Shown: one piece after another, positions 62,458-64,000 of the stretch
Position numbering within the stretch: position 1 is the stretch's first letter
Layout: every line of letters starts with the position of its first letter
NCBI GenBank assembly: GCA_965230515.1
Contig: OZ246007.1
Coordinates: 1 to 64,000, forward strand
From: JAJFKB01 sp965230515
GTDB taxonomy: Bacteria; Pseudomonadota; Gammaproteobacteria; Pseudomonadales; IMCC2047
DNA length: 64,000 nucleotides
Direction of reading: 5' to 3'
The notes under the pieces: model-generated
The model's input: the letters and a program-made list of their open reading frames with translations, nothing else
Told to the model about the DNA's origin: nothing
Database searches by the model: none
Made by a program: the position numbers and the translations under genes

Positions 62458-64000
62458 TTACACTCTAGATTGCATTTGCCGGGAAATTTTAGAAATCAGA
62501 CTTCGCAGCGCTCCCGGATTTACAGGTTTTCGCAGGTATCTATAACCCTCTTCAAGGGCCTGCTCTTTAACTTCCTCACTAAAATCAGCAGTGATTAAAA
62601 CTCCTGGAATCTGGGTTCCAAGTTGTTGTTTGACCGCTTGCATGGCCTCAATCCCTGTTTGCCCCTTATCGAGGTGATAGTCGACCAGCATGATATCAAT
62701 GCCTATCTCTGTATTTTGAGACAATAGCGAGAGCGCATCATCTGCGCAAAGCGCTGCAATAACCTGGCATGACCAGCCATCCAGCAGAGCTTTCATCGCA
62801 TCCAGCACATCCGGATCATTATCAATACAGAGCACATTCAGATTGCTCAGATCCGATGCGCCGAGAGGTCTCCGTTCAGCGGCTTGGCTCGATGGGGACT
62901 GTTCCTGATCACCAGAGGTGTTGGTATTGGTGCTGACAGGGACTTCCAGACTAAAGACTGTTCCTTTGCCCAGCTGCGATTGCACAGATATCGGATGACT
63001 AAGAATTTGGCTGATGCGTTTCGCGATAGCCAAGCCCAGACCGACGCCCTTGTCATGGCCGCCACGCTGATTATCCAGTTGCTCGAACTCTTTAAACATT
63101 CTGCTGATGTCTGACTCGGCAATGCCGACACCGGTATCCCATACCTGGATCAGTAGTTTCGGATTCTCGGAGCCGCTTTGTATACGCCTGCAACCGATCA
63201 AAACTCTGCCTTCCCGAGTGTAGCGCAAGGCATTGGACAAAAAATTCTGCAGTATACGTCGAAGTAAATGAGGGTCACTCTCAATAGTTACTGAACAGGG
63301 CAGGGTATCAAACTGGATATTGCGCTGTTCGGCAATCACGGAAAATTCGTCACATAGGGTCTCCAGGATTTCGGCTACAGGAAAGCACTCTATGTTGGCC
63401 TTAAGTGCACCGCTATCTAATTTAGAAATATCAACCAGAGTATTTAGAATCTCTTCGGCAGATTGCAGTGATTTGGCAATTCTACGAACCAGCTTTTCGT
63501 CACCATCCGGTTGTTGTAACAGTGATGAGGTAAACAGGCGTGCGGCATTCAGCGGCTGCATCAGATCATGGTTAACCGCTGCGATAAAATGGGTCTTGCT
63601 GGCATTAGCCGCGCGCAGTTCCTGGTTGACAACGGATAGCTCCTGGGTTCTTTCGTTAACCCTTTGCTCAAGGTTTTCGTTTATTTCAACCAGTTCCTGC
63701 TGTATTTTTTTATGCTCTGTAATATCACTGAAACTGGTGACAAATCCTCCGCCCGGCATAGGGTTGCCGTGCATTTCCAGTACTGTTCCGTTATCCCGAT
63801 AACGCTGAAAGGAGTGTGGCGTGCCGGCAGAAAGAAATTGCAGACGCTTATTCACGTGTGCATCAATATCCCCAGGGCCGCACTCACCGTTTTCGGCATT
63901 GTAGCGAATAACTTCGGCGATCGGTCGTCCAACTTGTATCAGACCGGGCGGATAATCAAACAGCTCCAGATACCGTGTGTTCCATGCGACCAGCTGTAGA
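62458..64000 (-). CDS. Hybrid sensor histidine kinase (5' partial)
   Basis: Frame open to the window edge, so the N-terminus is missing; a GTG at 63855 is internal because the upstream codons continue a PAS-7-like domain (YLELFDYPPGLIQVGRPIAE, then VIRYN, up to VTSFSDITEHKK). Then come a coiled coil, HisKA with the phospho-His in FIAAVNHDLMQPLNAARLF, HATPase with NALRYTREG and GVGLGLAIAKRI, and a C-terminal receiver with D in MLVDYHLDKG. The NHDLMQPLNAARLF box is typical of PAS-7 hybrid kinases of the NahK/ErcS kind. Signal unknown. Confidence 0.92.
   Translation of the reverse strand, partial: LQLVAWNTRYLELFDYPPGLIQVGRPIAEVIRYNAENGECGPGDIDAHVNKRLQFLSAGTPHSFQRYRDNGTVLEMHGNPMPGGGFVTSFSDITEHKKIQQELVEINENLEQRVNERTQELSVVNQELRAANASKTHFIAAVNHDLMQPLNAARLFTSSLLQQPDGDEKLVRRIAKSLQSAEEILNTLVDISKLDSGALKANIECFPVAEILETLCDEFSVIAEQRNIQFDTLPCSVTIESDPHLLRRILQNFLSNALRYTREGRVLIGCRRIQSGSENPKLLIQVWDTGVGIAESDISRMFKEFEQLDNQRGGHDKGVGLGLAIAKRISQILSHPISVQSQLGKGTVFSLEVPVSTNTNTSGDQEQSPSSQAAERRPLGASDLSNLNVLCIDNDPDVLDAMKALLDGWSCQVIAALCADDALSLLSQNTEIGIDIMLVDYHLDKGQTGIEAMQAVKQQLGTQIPGVLITADFSEEVKEQALEEGYRYLRKPVNPGALRSLISKISRQMQSRV

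Overview
The window reads as one contiguous piece of a flagellated, Gram-negative gammaproteobacterial chromosome, probably a marine Cellvibrionales/Spongiibacteraceae-like organism. This is inferred from the alaS-lysC-csrA-tRNA-Ser-tRNA-Arg order, the Pseudomonas-like flagellar gene order, YeaC/DUF2797/DUF1853 housekeeping proteins, a DcaP-type porin, a Na+-pumping oxaloacetate decarboxylase and a VTARKREESLQ-type TonB receptor. No rRNA, CRISPR array or prophage was seen.

Layout. (1) 1-10.3 kb: flagellar genes. flgH(partial)-flgI-flgJ-flgK-flgL on + converge on fliC-flaG-fliD-fliS-fliT on -, with a clear sigma-28 promoter for fliC and a sigma-54-like promoter for fliD. (2) 10.3-15.7 kb: an AlkB-like oxygenase, alaS, lysC, csrA and two tRNAs. 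(3) 15.7-20.7 kb: an insertion hot spot. An IS481-type element separates tRNA-Arg from its terminator. An IS21-type element (istA/istB) sits in the start codon of a PEP-CTERM protein gene that also carries a frameshift. (4) 20.8-26.9 kb: a complete reductive-dehalogenase locus on -. It holds a sigma-54 activator, a cytochrome c'-like protein, a cytoplasmic FKBP prolyl isomerase, RdhA (Tat signal, two Fe-S motifs), RdhB (three-helix anchor) and RdhC (FMN-binding NosR-like membrane protein). (5) 27.1-30.1 kb: glutathione-dependent formaldehyde oxidation (frmB, adhC) with a divergent LysR regulator. (6) 30.5-43.9 kb: a catabolic cluster for an unidentified substrate. It holds a GMC dehydrogenase with small subunit, a 3-hydroxyacyl-CoA dehydrogenase-like enzyme, a TonB receptor, a Tat-exported FAD oxidase, an aldehyde dehydrogenase, a ThDP 2-keto-acid decarboxylase, an MFS transporter and a XylS/AraC-type regulator. 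A 23-bp motif resembling XylS sites occurs upstream of three of its transcription units. (7) 44.1-47.5 kb: oadG-oadA-oadB sodium pump. (8) 47.6-62.4 kb: mostly housekeeping genes (rmuC, nadK, GlpG-like rhomboid, pepN), one unrecognised coiled-coil protein, a decayed bulb-lectin gene and a DcaP porin. (9) 61.8-64.0 kb: a NarL-type response regulator and a convergent hybrid histidine kinase that runs off the window.

The most notable system is the reductive-dehalogenase operon. It has the parts of an anaerobic organohalide-respiration locus (catalytic subunit, anchor, FMN membrane protein, folding helper) but lies in a chromosome with oxidase-type metabolism and is controlled by a sigma-54/PAS activator rather than a CprK or two-component regulator. 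An 11-bp inverted repeat overlapping the activator's stop codon, about 150 bp upstream of a -24/-12-like element, could be its binding site. All functional links are inferred from sequence reading and gene order; no searches or computations were run.
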